In this document: piece by piece, positions 13,141 to 25,475 of the stretch
How positions within the stretch are numbered: position 1 is the first letter of the stretch
How the letters are laid out: each line of letters begins with the position of its first letter
Assembly (NCBI RefSeq): GCF_029168945.1
Contig: NC_083609.1
Span: 21,759,501-21,823,500 of the forward strand
Direction: 5' to 3'
Source: Cannabis sativa
Taxonomy: Eukaryota; Streptophyta; Magnoliopsida; Rosales; Cannabaceae
Length of the DNA stretch: 64,000 nt
The notes under the pieces: model-generated
What the model was told of the DNA's origin: nothing
Databases searched by the model: none
Seen by the model: the letters and a program-made list of their open reading frames with translations, nothing else
Made by a program: the position numbers and the translations under genes

Positions 13141-15126
13141 ATGGACGCCAGGCGAAACACCAGGAGCCAGGGCAATTCGGTTGGATCAAGTGGTGGTCAG
13201 GGAGCTCAGATTCCCCTTAATATATGTGGCTGAGGTAGAGGTCTCAGGGGTAGGGCACGTGGTCGGGGTGATGCTAACCCGCCACAAGCTGCCCAAGAAT
13301 GGGAAAATAGATTTGCAGAAATGCAAGCTAGAATCATTGAATAAGATGAAGAGATTCGGCGTTTAAGATAACAGGGTACTCCTGCAGTCCCTGCTCCAGA
13401 AATACCAGTAGCTCCTGCCCCTGCTGTGCAGGCCGAACTTGTTGTTGCAGTGAACCGGATGGAACCCCTATATGAAAGGTTCCGCAAACAGGTCTCTCCA
13501 GTTTTACTGGGAGGTCCTGATGTTATGAAAGTTGAGCAATGGCTAACTGTGATCACCAGGATCTTGAACTTTATGGGCGTCACTGGCAATGATAGGGTGG
13601 CATGTGCCACTTTCCAATTTCAAGAAGACGCTCTGGTTTGGTGGGACATGGTGTCCATGATTCATGACGTTACCACAATGACCTGGCAGAAATTCTAGGA
13701 GTTGTTCAATGCCAAGTATTATAACGAGGCAGTCAGAAGTGCTAAAAGAAAAGAATTCACCAGCTGACTCAGATGGAAAACATGAGTGTTACTGAACACA
13801 CGACTCAGTTTGATCGCTTGGCAAGGTTGGCCTTGGGAATTGTGCCAACCGATTTCAGTAAGAAAGAGAAGTACTTGGACAAGTTAAATGCAAAAATTAG
13901 ACACGACCTAATGATTACTACCGATGACAACACCACCTATGCTGATATGGTGGATAAGGCATTGCGAGCTGAGGGTGCAGTGAAGTGCACCTTAGAATCT
14001 CGAGGGACACCAGTTGTTGGCGGGGCTCCTACCCCTCCTGCATCAGGCTTTAGCAAGGGAGGTAGTGGCTCAGCCACTGATCAGAAACGAAAGGCATCTA
14101 CTGCCATCAATGGCTCGGGTCAGAATAAGAGGTTCCACGGGAACCAGGGTCGAGGCAATCGTTAGAGTGGCACCGAAACTCGATACACTTACCCATAGTG
14201 CCTAGTTGTAAAAAGCACCATCTGGGGGAGTGTAAAGGGCTTGGGTGCTTTCAGTGTGGCATGTCAGGGCATTACAAAAGGGATTGTCCCCAGCTTAGGA
14301 CCAAAACACCAAAGACTGCAGTGAAACCCACTCCAGCAAGGGTGTTCGCGATAACTCAAGCTGATGCAGAAGCCAGCCCTTCAGTGGTAACAGGTCAGCT
14401 CTCGATCAACAACTCTTATTTCTCTGTATTGTTTGACTCAAGGGCCACTCATTCGTATGTGGCGGCCAGAATTTTTAGTAAATATGATAGAATGCATGAT
14501 AGTTATGAAATAAGGTTTGGAACCCTATTACCTGGCGGAGAGTTAGTTATCTCCAAAAGGTGGATCAGGTCTATGCCGATCAAAATAGAGGAAAGAGAGT
14601 TGAGTGCTGATTTGATAGAGATGAACTTAGCAGATTTTGATATTATACTGGGAATGGATTTCTTGTCCAAATACTCAGCCAGTATTGATTGTAAGAGGAA
14701 GATGGTAATCTTTCAACCTGAAGGTGAAGAACCGTTTTTGGTTCAGTTCAGGGATCTCGGATCTCGGATCTCGGCAATTTCGGTACTTACAGCTAAGGAA
14801 TTGTTACGAGATGGATGTCTAGGGTTTCTGGCCGTGGTATTAGATACCACTCGACCTGACTCTGTTCGGCCAGAAGACATCAAGGTGGTTCGGGAATTTC
14901 TAGATGTTTTTCCTGATGAAATTCCGGGTTTACCACCTCAGAGAAAAATTGATTTTGTCATTGATTTTGGCACTTGGAGCAGAACCGGTTTCTAAGGCCC
15001 CTTATAGAATGGCTCCAGTAGAACTTAAAGAATTGAAAATTCAACTCTAGGGGTTGCTTGACATAGGGTTTTCTCGGCGTAGTGTGTCACCCTGGGGAGC
15101 TCCGGTATTGTTTGTCAAGAAGAAAT
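13141..15126 (+). pseudogene. GYPSY-1 gag, protease and start of RT (broken)
   Basis: The polyprotein starts at ATG 13141 (MDARRNTRSQG). Several stops and frame changes interrupt gag between 13230 and 13770; readable pieces are 13426-13698 and 13773-14165. A CX2CX4HX4C zinc knuckle (CFQCGMSGHYKRDC) lies near 14257-14290. The retroviral-type protease follows, but its active-site triplet DSG reads DSR (14435-14443), a glycine loss expected to destroy activity. RT begins near 14890 (FLDVFPDEIPG) and frameshifts at about 14970. The frame is cut at 15126, after the VKK of the VKKKDG motif, by a copia solo LTR. Gag packages the RNA, protease cuts the polyprotein and RT copies the RNA. Confidence 0.88.
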
Positions 15127-16972
15127 TGTTGGGTTTTGTGCCCTAAATAAAACCCATTTCAATATAATCAGATTTACTTATTAATAAAGATCAGAAATAA
15201 TATTTTATGTTGCATGGTTCACATGATTTATTTCATGATTATATATATATAATGTATGAATTCTATTTAAGTCCAGAACATATGAATTTGTTAATGATTG
15301 TAGTGTTGTCAGCACAATGGAATATAATCTTAATTATATGTTCGAAAGTTTATTCCCTGATTTGTCAGTTCACTGGATTTAGACTGACATGATAATCAGC
15401 GATAGGTATTCTTACACCTTGAATAAGTGTTATGTCCTTTCCAGGGCATTGGCAAAGTTTACCAGTATCGGATGTATGGAGTATACATCGGAAGGGAGCG
15501 ATATTGAACTTTGATTAGATATATAAAAATTTACCGTAATAGCTATTCAATTCAATATCACCCGTTGATCCTAGATCAAATGATCTTAATCTTGATATGT
15601 TTAGGTTCGATCTCAAGAGTATTATACATGTTTTTTGATTTGTTAGTTAAGCCTACTTTTGGGTCAGGGTGATACGTACATTTTGGGAACATGATAGTAT
15701 AATTGAGTGGGAGCGCTAACATAAATATGGAGTCTATAACTTCTATAGGAATTTAGAAGTGAAACGATGATATCCTTCGAGCTTGGCTAAACAGAGATAA
15801 ATGGTGGAGATCTCATTTCACTTCGCTGAAGTATCATTTATACGAAGCTAAGTGTTTTAAGGATAAAATACATTGAAGGTGTAACGATAATTTAGTGCCT
15901 ATTCAATGTAGATCATCTATTAGAGGGTCATTGGTCAAATTAGGATTATAATAATGGATAACTAATGACGTATCTATATCGTGGAACATATAGAGCGTTC
16001 TATATGACTGAGAGTGCAATTCCAAGTTCTAAGTGTGGATTCAATAAGGAATTAATGAGTTAGGGAATTTATTTGGTAAATTCAGTTCGACTTATTGGAA
16101 GCTCGATTATATAGACCCATGGTCCCCATACTAGTTGAGACCATACTACTTGTAAGACTCAGTTAATTAATTTTGATTAATCAATTATAATTCTAAAGTT
16201 AGACTATGTCTACTTTATGAATTTTCACTAAGCAAGGGTGAAATTGTAAAGAAAAGAGATTCTAGGTTTATTTATTAATTAAGATACTTTGTATGTCTAA
16301 ATTAATAAATATACTAAATGACAATATTATTTAATAATTATTTTTAAGTTATTAAATAATTAGAATTGGCATTTAAATGGTTAAATTGGAAAATTGGCAT
16401 TTTTGAGAAAATGAGAATGAAAAATAACAAAATGGGAAAGTTGCAAAGTGAGGTCCAATTTCCTTTTATGGCCGGCCACTATGCAAGCTTTTACCATTTT
16501 ATTTTTCCATTATTTTAATGCCATACAATTCTAACCTAAACCTAGATGGCATTCTATAAATAGAAAGTGTTGGCTTCAGGAAACTTATGACTTACACATT
16601 GTTTCCTTCAGAGAAAAGCCTTTGCCGCCCCTCTCTCTCTCTCTTTTCCTCTCTTCAATTTCAAAATCCTTGAGTGATAGAGTAGTGCCCACACACATCA
16701 AGTGGTATCTCAATTATAGTGTGTAAGACTGTGGAGAATCAGCATCAAAGAAGGAGAGAAAGAGATCCATATTCAGATCTTGATTATGCTCTGCTACAGA
16801 AAGGAATCAAGGGCTAGAGATCTGAATGGAAGGAGTCAATATATTCCGCTGCACCCAATGTAAGGTTTTCTTAAACTCTTATGTGTTTATTTTATTGTTT
16901 TAGAAATCATATTAGGATGTTAATGAAACATGCTTGGTAGTAAATCTAGATCCTGGTAAAATATTTCCAACA
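15127..16972 (+). mobile_element. Copia solo LTR (1,846 bp) in GYPSY-1 RT
   Basis: Starts TGTTGGGTTTTGTG and ends TTTCCAACA. Target sites are GAAAT (15122-15126) and GAAAG (16973-16977), a 4/5 match. The interrupted codons rejoin as the RT motif KKKDG, so the original target was GAAAG. A TATA box lies at 16555-16562. There is no internal region. Confidence 0.9.
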
Positions 16973-17906
16973 GAAAGATGGGCCTCTGCGAATGTGCATT
17001 GACTACCGGGAATTGAATAAGCTAACAATCAAGAATAAATATCCTTTACCTAGGATCGATGATCTTTTTTATCAACTTCAGGGGAAGTCGGTCTTTTCAA
17101 AGATTGATCTCTGATCGGGCTATCATCAGTTGAGAATCCGAGAGGAGGACATCCCGAAAATAGCTTTCCGTACTAGGTATGGACATTATGTCGTTTGGAC
17201 TAACCAATGCTCTCGTAGCTTTCATGGATTTGATGAATAGGGTATTCAAGGATTTCCTCGATATCTGTGTGATTGTGTTTATCGACGACATCCTTGTGTA
17301 CTCTCAATCAGAAGAGGAGCATGAGCAACATCTTCAAATGGTTCTGCAACGGCTTCGAGAACATAAGCTATATGCCAAGTTCAAGAAGTGCGAATTTTGG
17401 CTATCTCAGGTGTCCTTCCTTGGGCACATTGTTAGCAAAGATGGGATCAAGGTGGATCCCGAAAAAGATAGAATCCGTTAGGGATTGGCCAAGACCGAAA
17501 ACAGTGACAAAAGTTAGAAGCTTCTTGGGTCTAGCTGGTTATTATCGTCGGTTTATGGAAGGGTTCTCTAAGATTTCAACACCCTTAACCGAGCTTACTA
17601 AAAAGAATCAGCATTTTTTGTGGACAGACAAGTGTGAGGCTAGCTTCCAAAAGCTGAAGCAGAGATTAATTACAGCTCCAGTGTTAGCCCTACCTTCGGA
17701 TAAGGAGAAATTTGTGGTAAATTGTGATGCATCCAGACAGGGTCTGGGGTGTGTACTGATGCAGGCTGATTAGGTTATTGCCTATGCTTCTCGTCAGTTG
17801 AAAGAGTATGAGCAGCGGTACCCGACCCATGACCTAGAACTTGCCGCGGTAGTATTTTCTTTGAAGATTTGGCGTCATTATCTCTACGAAGAGAGATGTG
17901 AGATTT
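16973..17906 (+). pseudogene. GYPSY-1 RT and first half of RNase H (broken)
   Basis: Continues RT after the solo [19 protein letters not shown], then a stop in the [12 protein letters not shown] motif (about 17111), then a deletion around 17190 that loses the EFLV part of [12 protein letters not shown] and shifts frame. The catalytic motif [10 protein letters not shown] is intact near 17277-17306. A second frameshift lies near 17465 (VDPEK). RNase H starts with [10 protein letters not shown] near 17720 and has a stop at about 17770. The domain is cut at 17906, just before [10 protein letters not shown], which resumes at 31785. Confidence 0.9.
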
Positions 17907-18044
17907 TGTTGGAAATATTTTACCAGGATCTAGATTTACTACCATGTATGTTTTATTAACATCCTAATATGAATTCTAAAACAATGAAATAAACACATAA
18001 GGGTTCAAGAAAACCTTACATTGGGTGCAGCGGAATATAATGAC
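17907..18044 (-). mobile_element. Minus-strand copia solo LTR, left part
   Basis: Starts TGTTGGAAATATTTTACC, the reverse complement of the copia LTR end. It continues at 30096-31779 after the insertion of copia-V. The whole solo LTR is flanked by GATTT (17902-17906 and 31780-31784), a perfect duplication. Confidence 0.9.
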
Positions 18045-19912
18045 TGTTGGGTTTTATGCCCTAAATAAAACTCTGTTTCAATGTAATCCAGATTATTCAA
18101 TATCAATAAAGTAACAAAAGTATTTTTTCATTCATTTGTGTATGTTTTGGTTCACCTTATCAATTGTTTGTCTACTTGATTTATAAATTCATTCAAACCC
18201 CTTTCACATACTTGTTCATGTTTATTGTGTTGTCAACACATTGGAAAGTAAACATGACTATGTGATTAAAGATTCGTAGATTTATCAGAACACTGGGTTT
18301 TACTAATATGACAATCTACACCAAAGTTTACTTGCATTTGGAGAAATGCTATGTTCTTTCCAGAACATTGGTTAAAGTAAAGCTTGGGTTGGATGCATGG
18401 ATTATGCATTAGAATGGACCGATATTGAACTTTGATATAGATTTATTAAACTTACCGTAATATCTATTCAATTCAATATCACTTAGTTGATCCTAGATCA
18501 AATGATCTTAATCCTGATATGATTAGGTTCAATCTCAAGAGTGTTATTCGTGTTCTTTGATTTGTTAGTTAAGCCTACTTTTGGGTCAGGGTGATACGTA
18601 CATTTTGGGAACACGGTAGTGCAATTGAGTGGGAGCGCTAACATAAATATCGAATCTATAGCTTCTATCTGGCGAATAGAAAGTAAAGGATGATTTCCTT
18701 CGAGCTTAACCAAACGAAAATAAATAATGGAGTACTCATTTCACTTAGATGAAATATCATTTATACAGGGTTAAGTGTTTTAAGGATAAAATACATTGTA
18801 GGGTGTTATGGTAATTTAATCCCTTTACGGTGTAAATCATCTATATAGAGGATCATTTATCAAATTAGGATTATAACAATGGATAATTAATGACGTGTAT
18901 ATATGGTGGAACATATAGAGCGTTCTATATAGCTGAGAGTGCAATTCTAAGTTCTATGCGTGGATTCAACGAAGAATTAATAAGTCAGTGAATTTAAGAT
19001 GTAAATTCTTGATCTGCTTATTGGAAGCTCGGATATATAGACCCATGGTCCCCACACTAGTTGAGACAATATTACTTGTAAGATTCACTTAATTGGTTTT
19101 AATTAATCAATTATAATTCTCAAATTAGACTATGTCTATTTGTTAATTTATCACTTATTAAGGGCGAAACTGTAAATAGAGAGCTTATAGGGTATGTTTA
19201 TTAATTAAGAAACTTTGATTAGTTTAATTAATAAATATAATAAATGATAATATTATTTAATAATTAATTATAGTTATTAAATAGTTAGATTTGACATTTA
19301 TGTGGTTGAATAAGTAAATTGGCAGTCTTTTGAGAAAATGGGAAACTAGAAATGATGAAATAGGAAAGTTGCAAAAGTGAAAGGCTTGTTTCCACAATGC
19401 CATGGCCGGCCACTTAACTTGCCTTTTCTCATTTAATTTTTCATTTTTTAATGCCAAGTAATTCAACCCTAACCCTGTGTGGTATTCTATAAATAGAAGG
19501 TAAAGGCTTCAAGAATCGCATACAACACAATTTCTTTATTTTCCTTTCACTGAAAATTCCCTGAGTCGCCACTCTCTCTCTTTCTTTCTTCTCTGTTTCG
19601 AAATTTCTCTAAGTGATATAGTAGTGCCCACACACATCAAGTAATACCTCAATCATAGTGAGGAAGACTGTGGAAAATTCAGAGTCAACAAAGAAGGATA
19701 TTTGGGCTCAGACCTTGATTATACTCTGCAACAGAAAGGAATCAAGGGTTAGAGATCTGACTGGAAGGAGACATATTTATTCCGCTGCATTCTTCGTAAG
19801 TTTTCTCATGCTTTATATGTGTTTACTTATATTCGTTTTAGAAGTTTATATTTAGGTTGTTAATCAACATACTTGTGAGTAGATTTAAGATCCTGGTAAA
19901 ATAATTCCAACA
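18045..19912 (+). repeat. copia-V 5' LTR (1,868 bp)
   Basis: TGTTGGGTTTTATGCCC...ATTCCAACA. It matches 28229-30095 almost base for base. A TATA box, TATAAATA, lies at 19488-19495 in a context shared by the other copias (CTATAAATAGAA), followed by the family block TAGTGCCCACACACATCAAG. Confidence 0.95.
19488..19495 (+). promoter_or_regulatory. TATA box of copia-V 5' LTR
   Basis: TATAAATA, about 425 bp before the LTR end. The same site occurs at 29671-29678 in the 3' LTR and 16555-16562 in the solo LTR. It is the likely core promoter for the element RNA. Confidence 0.7.
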
Positions 19913-19931
19913 ACTGGCACCAAAGCCATGG
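19913..19931 (+). other. copia-V primer binding site
   Basis: ACTGGCACCAAAGCCATGG directly follows the 5' LTR. It corresponds to TGGTATCAGAGC with several changes, so tRNA pairing is weakened. Confidence 0.7.
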
Positions 19932-22647
19932 TAATTGATTTGCTTGCAAGAAATTTGGACTTAAAACGATTTGTATGTGATTTGGATGGTATCATGTTGT
20001 TTTGTGTGTCATATTGATGTTTAATTAATGTTTGTGAAATTCTGGAAAAAATAATTGTTTTTCTGTTTTTGGAATTATTTTATTGGATAGTATGGAAAAA
20101 ATTAAGCAATTTACTTTTTTACAGAACTCGATTTCGATTTTATGTGAATTAGTTATGAAGTTTTGAAAATCGGAAAAATCGAGGTGGTGAACACTCTTCC
20201 CACGCGCGCAGAATGGTTGCTTGCAGCCTCCCAGCGCCGTGGAAACTCGGCCAGCCCCCTTGATGCGCAGGCGGAATGGTATGATATGCATACCATCCAT
20301 ACTGTTCATCAATTTTTTTCGTTTTCTTCGATTTTTCATGCTATTTCATGGAATTAACTTCCAATTTTTTCGTGTAGTTTTGTATTTTGATTTTTAATTT
20401 TCATATTTCAAATCTAATTATCAGAAATAAATTAATTTTGATTTTTAAATTAATTTTAGATATTAGTGAAATTTGATTTTGAAAATAGGTAAAAATCAAT
20501 TTTTGCTTACCTTTTTTCTTATTTTTTTTTTATTTTGATTATTTTATCTTATTTTTAAATCTAAGGTCAGATATTAAATTTTTTTTATAAAATATTCTAT
20601 TTTAAGTAATTTGACCTTATTTAGATTTAAATAAGATACCATAATCATGAACTTTTAAAAAGGGAAATAAGATATTTTTGTTAACTTTTAAATTTTGTTA
20701 ATTTTACTTAAATTAAATTATAAAATCAGAAAAGGGTATGTATTTATCTTTTTTTTTTTATTTTATTGAATATTTAATTTATAAAATAACATGAAATTTA
20801 AAAGGTAAGTTAGCAAATCTATTTTTGAAATGATATTTAGGTTACTTGAAACCTAATTTTTCAAAATTGTAGGTTTAATTTTAAATATTATTTTATTTTA
20901 CTTAAAAACTTATTTTTTTTATTATTATTTTTGAAATCAATATTTTAAATTAAATAAATCCTACATCCAACTATCCAAACTAACTTGTTGCATGAGTATG
21001 TGTTTTAGATTGTTTGTAAGTTTTTCTAAAACCTATTATTGCTTGATCTAAATTGCCATGGTTAACTTGTTGACAGATCCAATGATATGATTTTAACCCA
21101 TGGTTCAATTGTCAATAGGTCAAGTAAATAATTTGTAATAGGTAAATTTTACATTATTCTTTCATCTGTGTATGACCTTGAAACATGATAGGATCCATCC
21201 AAATTTGTGTGCATGTGTGAGCCTATATGTTTAATTTCTGTTATAGATACATATAGGTTGTTGTTGCTAAATAAAATGTCATAACTTGATAGATTTATTT
21301 AGGCCCATCTAGTTTTTGGGCCTATTCAATTAATAACAGTTGTTCATTTTAAGGTTAAATTCCTCTCTTTTGGGCCTTGTGTGAGAGATGGGAGCCATAG
21401 AAGTGGGTACGACATACTGAACCCACCCCCCCCCCCCACATGAACAACCCCAATTGTGAAGGCCCATTTGCTTGATTTGGATAACTGTGCTAGGTTAATT
21501 TAATTAGTTTAACCTAATAAAATTGATTAACAACATAATTAATTTCAATTTTCTTTGAAATTAATTTAAGAAAAACATAGTTTTATGAATAATATTCTAG
21601 AAAATGTATTTTCTTGTATTTAATTAAATATAGAATTATAACCAACTAGATTCTTTCTGAAGCTTAATTTTATAATTTCATTAAATATTCCTATTTAAGT
21701 TTAAGATTTGTTATATCTAACAAATCAATTTAGATTTGAATATCTTTTGAATTTCCAATTATAAAATTAAGTTGAGGAATTTTAGGAATTGGTTATCAAG
21801 ATTCTTTAGATATTTTTTTTAAGTTGATATTTTTTTTAAATATGGAAAAACTTAAAATGGAATATCTTTTAAATTAAGTGGTTACAACTTAATTGTTAAT
21901 ATTTAATTAAATCATTGTTTGAAGAATATTTAAGTTGGATATTTTTTAGATTCTTCTAAAACAACTTAAATAAGATATTTTTCAAATTTATTCTATTTTT
22001 TTTTAAATTTAATTAAAGTTGGATTTTTTTTATATATATAAATTTTTTAACAAAAACCAACTTTAATTGGTATTTTTTCATTATTAAAATATGGAATAAA
22101 ATAAATGATTAAATAAAATACATATTTTTTAAATAATGAGCTTTAATCAAGAGACATTTGATCTCCATTGTTGGTTTTACGTAGCTATTGTTTTAGTGAG
22201 TAATCCTCCCTAATGGAGGAACGTTCATTAGCAAGTTAGCACCGTTTAATCTCGAAAGATAAGTATTCTTGTAATTTTTTTTTATATTAGTTTTGATCAC
22301 CCTAATGGTGGCGAGTGTATAAGACTTTCAAGAGTATGAAACAATGGTGGAAGCTCATAAGATAGAATAGCCTTGACTCTCGCCTAAACGGGACAACGCT
22401 GGATTCCAATCTTGATCGAATTAAAGGTTGCTGGAATGTTTATCATTGACAACTCTATTCAATGGATGATGCTTTGACTCTCGCCTAAACGGGACACTGT
22501 ATCAGTTTGTTCGAAACCTTGGAAAATAACTATGTTAGATTTAGTATTTTTATAACATATGTGATTAATTGTTATTTTCTGAACTTGTGTATGAATTTAT
22601 AGAACCAAAACCTTACTTCTGTTTTATTGATATATTGTAGTGCCAAT
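19932..22647 (+). other. copia-V 2.7-kb leader
   Basis: AT-rich untranslated leader between primer site and gag ATG. Islands: GC-rich 20181-20305 with a hairpin at 20272-20298; 21301-21466 with four GGCCCA sites and a run of 12 C (21426-21437); and 22140-22500 with two perfect copies of CTCTCGCCTAAACGGGACA (22377-22395 and 22478-22496). The TATTGTAG just before the gag start looks like a 3' splice site, so part of the leader could be spliced out (inference). A 64-codon frame at 20163-20357 overlaps the hairpin island. Confidence 0.75.
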
Positions 22648-23561
22648 ATGAATAACCCTCACCCCGATCCACTCCTAGTTAATATCTTAGAAAAAGAACT
22701 CAATAGTGTGAAAATGCATCCTGGTAGTTGCATTAACTCGCACCTATTGTTGATGAATCTGAAGTTCCAAAAGGCCAATCTACTTGGAATTGAATTATCA
22801 AAGGAACAATGGGTACGACTCATCCTTAATAGTCTTCCTCCAGAGTATAATGGTTTTGTTGTATCTTACATGATCAACAATCCTAACTCCTCTGACATGG
22901 ACAAACTCGAAGCTGAATTACGAACCCATGAACGGAATTTGAATGCAATGGGACCTCCTGGTAGTGCAAACTTTAATCAGAAGAAGAGGATTAAGCATGA
23001 GGGCTCTAACAAAGCTGCTTCATCAAATACAATTATCAGATATCATGTTCTATGTGCGAATTGTAATGGAAAGGGACATAAAGAAGAACAATGTCCCAGG
23101 CTTCTAAACAATTCAAACGAAGGTGATGCTTTTGTCTTTGAATCGTGTGTTTTAGAGAATGACAAATCCACATGGATTGTTGATTCTGGATCTACTAACC
23201 ATGTATGTTCTTCAATGCAGCTGCTTGAAACTTGGGAAAATCTTCACCCAGATGAGTTAAAGCTAAAAGTTAGAAATGGCGAGTTAGTATCAGTAAAAGC
23301 TAAAGGAACGGCCCGTATCAAGTTTCATACAAAAAGATTTTTACTTTTACACAATGTTTTATTTATTCCAAACTTTAGTAGAAACTTGATTAGTGTTTCA
23401 TGTTTACAAACACAATTTTATATATTGAATTTTTCGAGCTCTAATTGTTCAATTTCTCGTAATGGATTTCATATATGTGTTGCAAACATGGAGCAAGGGC
23501 TTTATGTTCTAAGACCTGATACGCAAATCTCACTAAATATTGAATTTTTTAATGTAGCTAA
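22648..23561 (+). pseudogene. copia-V gag-protease (internally deleted, interrupted)
   Basis: Starts at ATG 22648 (MNNPHPDPLLVNIL). The frame is open without an ATG from 22627, but the ATG fits the family start. After about 15 residues the sequence jumps to the C-terminal half of the copia gag domain (LLGIELSKEQ...LILNSLPPEYNGF), so about 100 residues of gag usual in the family are missing. A CX2CX4HX4C zinc knuckle (CANCNGKGHKEEQC) starts at 23053. The aspartic protease motif is WIVDSGSTNH, catalytic Asp at 23182-23184. The frame runs into the solo LTR at 23562 and resumes at 25476 or after the duplicated GCTAA. Confidence 0.9.
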
Positions 23562-25475
23562 TGTTGGGTTTTATGCCCTAAATAAAACTCATTTCATATA
23601 ATCAGATTTACTTATTAATAAAGATCAGAAATAACATTTTATGTTGCATGGTTCACATGATTTATTTCATGATTATATGTATATAATGTATGAAATCTTT
23701 TTTAAGTCCAGAACATATGAGTTGGTTAAAGATTATAGTGTTGTCAGCACAGTGGAATATAATCTTTATTATATGTTCAAAAGTTTATTCCCTGATTTGT
23801 CAGAACACTGGATTTAGACTGACATGGTATAATCAGCGATAGGTATTCTTACACCTTGGAAAAGTGTTATGTCCTTTCCAGGGCATTGGCAAAGTTTACC
23901 AGTATCGGATGCGTGGAGTATGCATTGGAATGGACCGATATTGAACTTTGAATTAGATTTTGAAACTTACCGTAAACATCTGTTCAATTCAATATCATAA
24001 GTTGATCCTAGATCACATGATCGAAATCCTGATATGGTTAGGCTCAATTTCAAGAGTGTTATTCGTGTTCTTTGATTTGTTAGTTAAGCCTAGTTTTGTA
24101 TCAGGGTAGTACGTACATTTTGGGAACACGGTAATGCAATTGAGTGGGGGAGCGCTAACATAAATATGGAATCTATAGCTTCTATTTGGCAAATAGAAGT
24201 AAAGGATGATTTCCTTCGAGCTTAACCAAACGAAGATAAATGGTGGAGATCTCATTTCACTTAGGTGAAATATCATTTATACAGGGTTAAGTGTTTTAAG
24301 GATAAAATACATTGTAGGGTGTTACGGTAATTTAATCCTGTACAGTGTAAATCATCTATATAGAGGATCATTGATCACATTAGGGTTATAACAATGGATA
24401 ACTAATGACGTGTCTATATCGTGGAACATATAGAGCGTTTCTATATGACTGAGAGTGCAATTCCAAGTTCTAAGTGTGGATTCAATGAGGAATTAATAAG
24501 TTAGGGAATTTACTTGGTGAATTCGGTTCGACTTATTGGAAGCTCGGTTATATAGACCCATGGTCCCCATACTAGTTGAGGCCATACTGCTTGTAAGACT
24601 CAGTTAATTGATTTTAATTAATCAATTATAATTCTAAAAGTTAGACTATGTCTACTTTATGAATTCTCACAGTTTAAGGATGAAATCGTAAAGAAAAGGG
24701 TTTCTAGGTTTAATTATTAATTAAGAGACTTTGTATGTCTAATTAATAATTATTTTAAATGACAATATTATTTAATAATCTATTTTAGTTATTAAATAAT
24801 TAGTTTTGGCATTTAAATGATTAGAATTGGAAAAATGGCATTTTTGGAGAAATTGAAATAAAATTGAGGAAACTGCAAAATTCAAGTGAGGCCCATATTC
24901 CCTCTATGGGCGAGCACTCCCTTTGTGTTTCCCAATTATTATTTTTATTTTTTAATTGTCATGTAATTGCTAATCAAAGCCTAGCTATAATAGGTAAGTG
25001 GTGAATCACACTAAATAAGGCAGTTAATCAATTACACAGTAAAAGAGGAAACTGTTTTATTTGGAAAGTTGTGCTCTCCCTTCTCCCTATATAAAGCAAC
25101 CTTTGTGTCTCTTCTCTTGCATGCTATCAGCCACGAAATTAAGAGAGAAAAGAGAGAGAAATTTCGAAATCCTTGTGAGATGAGTAGTGTCCACACACAT
25201 CAAGTGGTATCTCAATCATAGTATGGAAGACTATGGAATTTCTGCATCAAAGAAGGAGAAAAGAAGATCCAGGTTCAGATCTTGGTGATGCTCTGCTACA
25301 GAAAGGAATCAAGGGCTAGAGATCTGAACGGAAGGAGTCATATTATTCCGCTGCACCCACTGTAAGGTTTTCTAACTTTATATGTGTTTATTTTCATTGT
25401 TTTAGAATTCATATTAGGTTGTTAATCCAACATACTTGTTAGTAAATCTAGATCCTGGTAAAATAATTCCCAACA
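23562..25475 (+). mobile_element. Copia solo LTR (1,914 bp) inside copia-V
   Basis: TGTTGGGTTTTATGCCC...TTCCCAACA with perfect GCTAA duplications (23557-23561 and 25476-25480). It is a second LTR subfamily, shared with copia-Y at 47183: the core promoter reads CCCTATATAAAGCAACC (about 25085) instead of CTATAAATAG. It is the most deeply nested insertion in the window and must be younger than copia-V. Confidence 0.93.

Noticed and set aside
13206..13610. 134-residue minus-strand frame opposite gypsy gag, and other antisense frames in 40003-43475
   Set aside because: Shadows of the gag-pol frame on the other strand.
21426..21437. Run of 12 C in the copia-V leader
   Set aside because: Other copies have 5 (minus-strand G run at about 5130), so simple slippage of a homopolymer.
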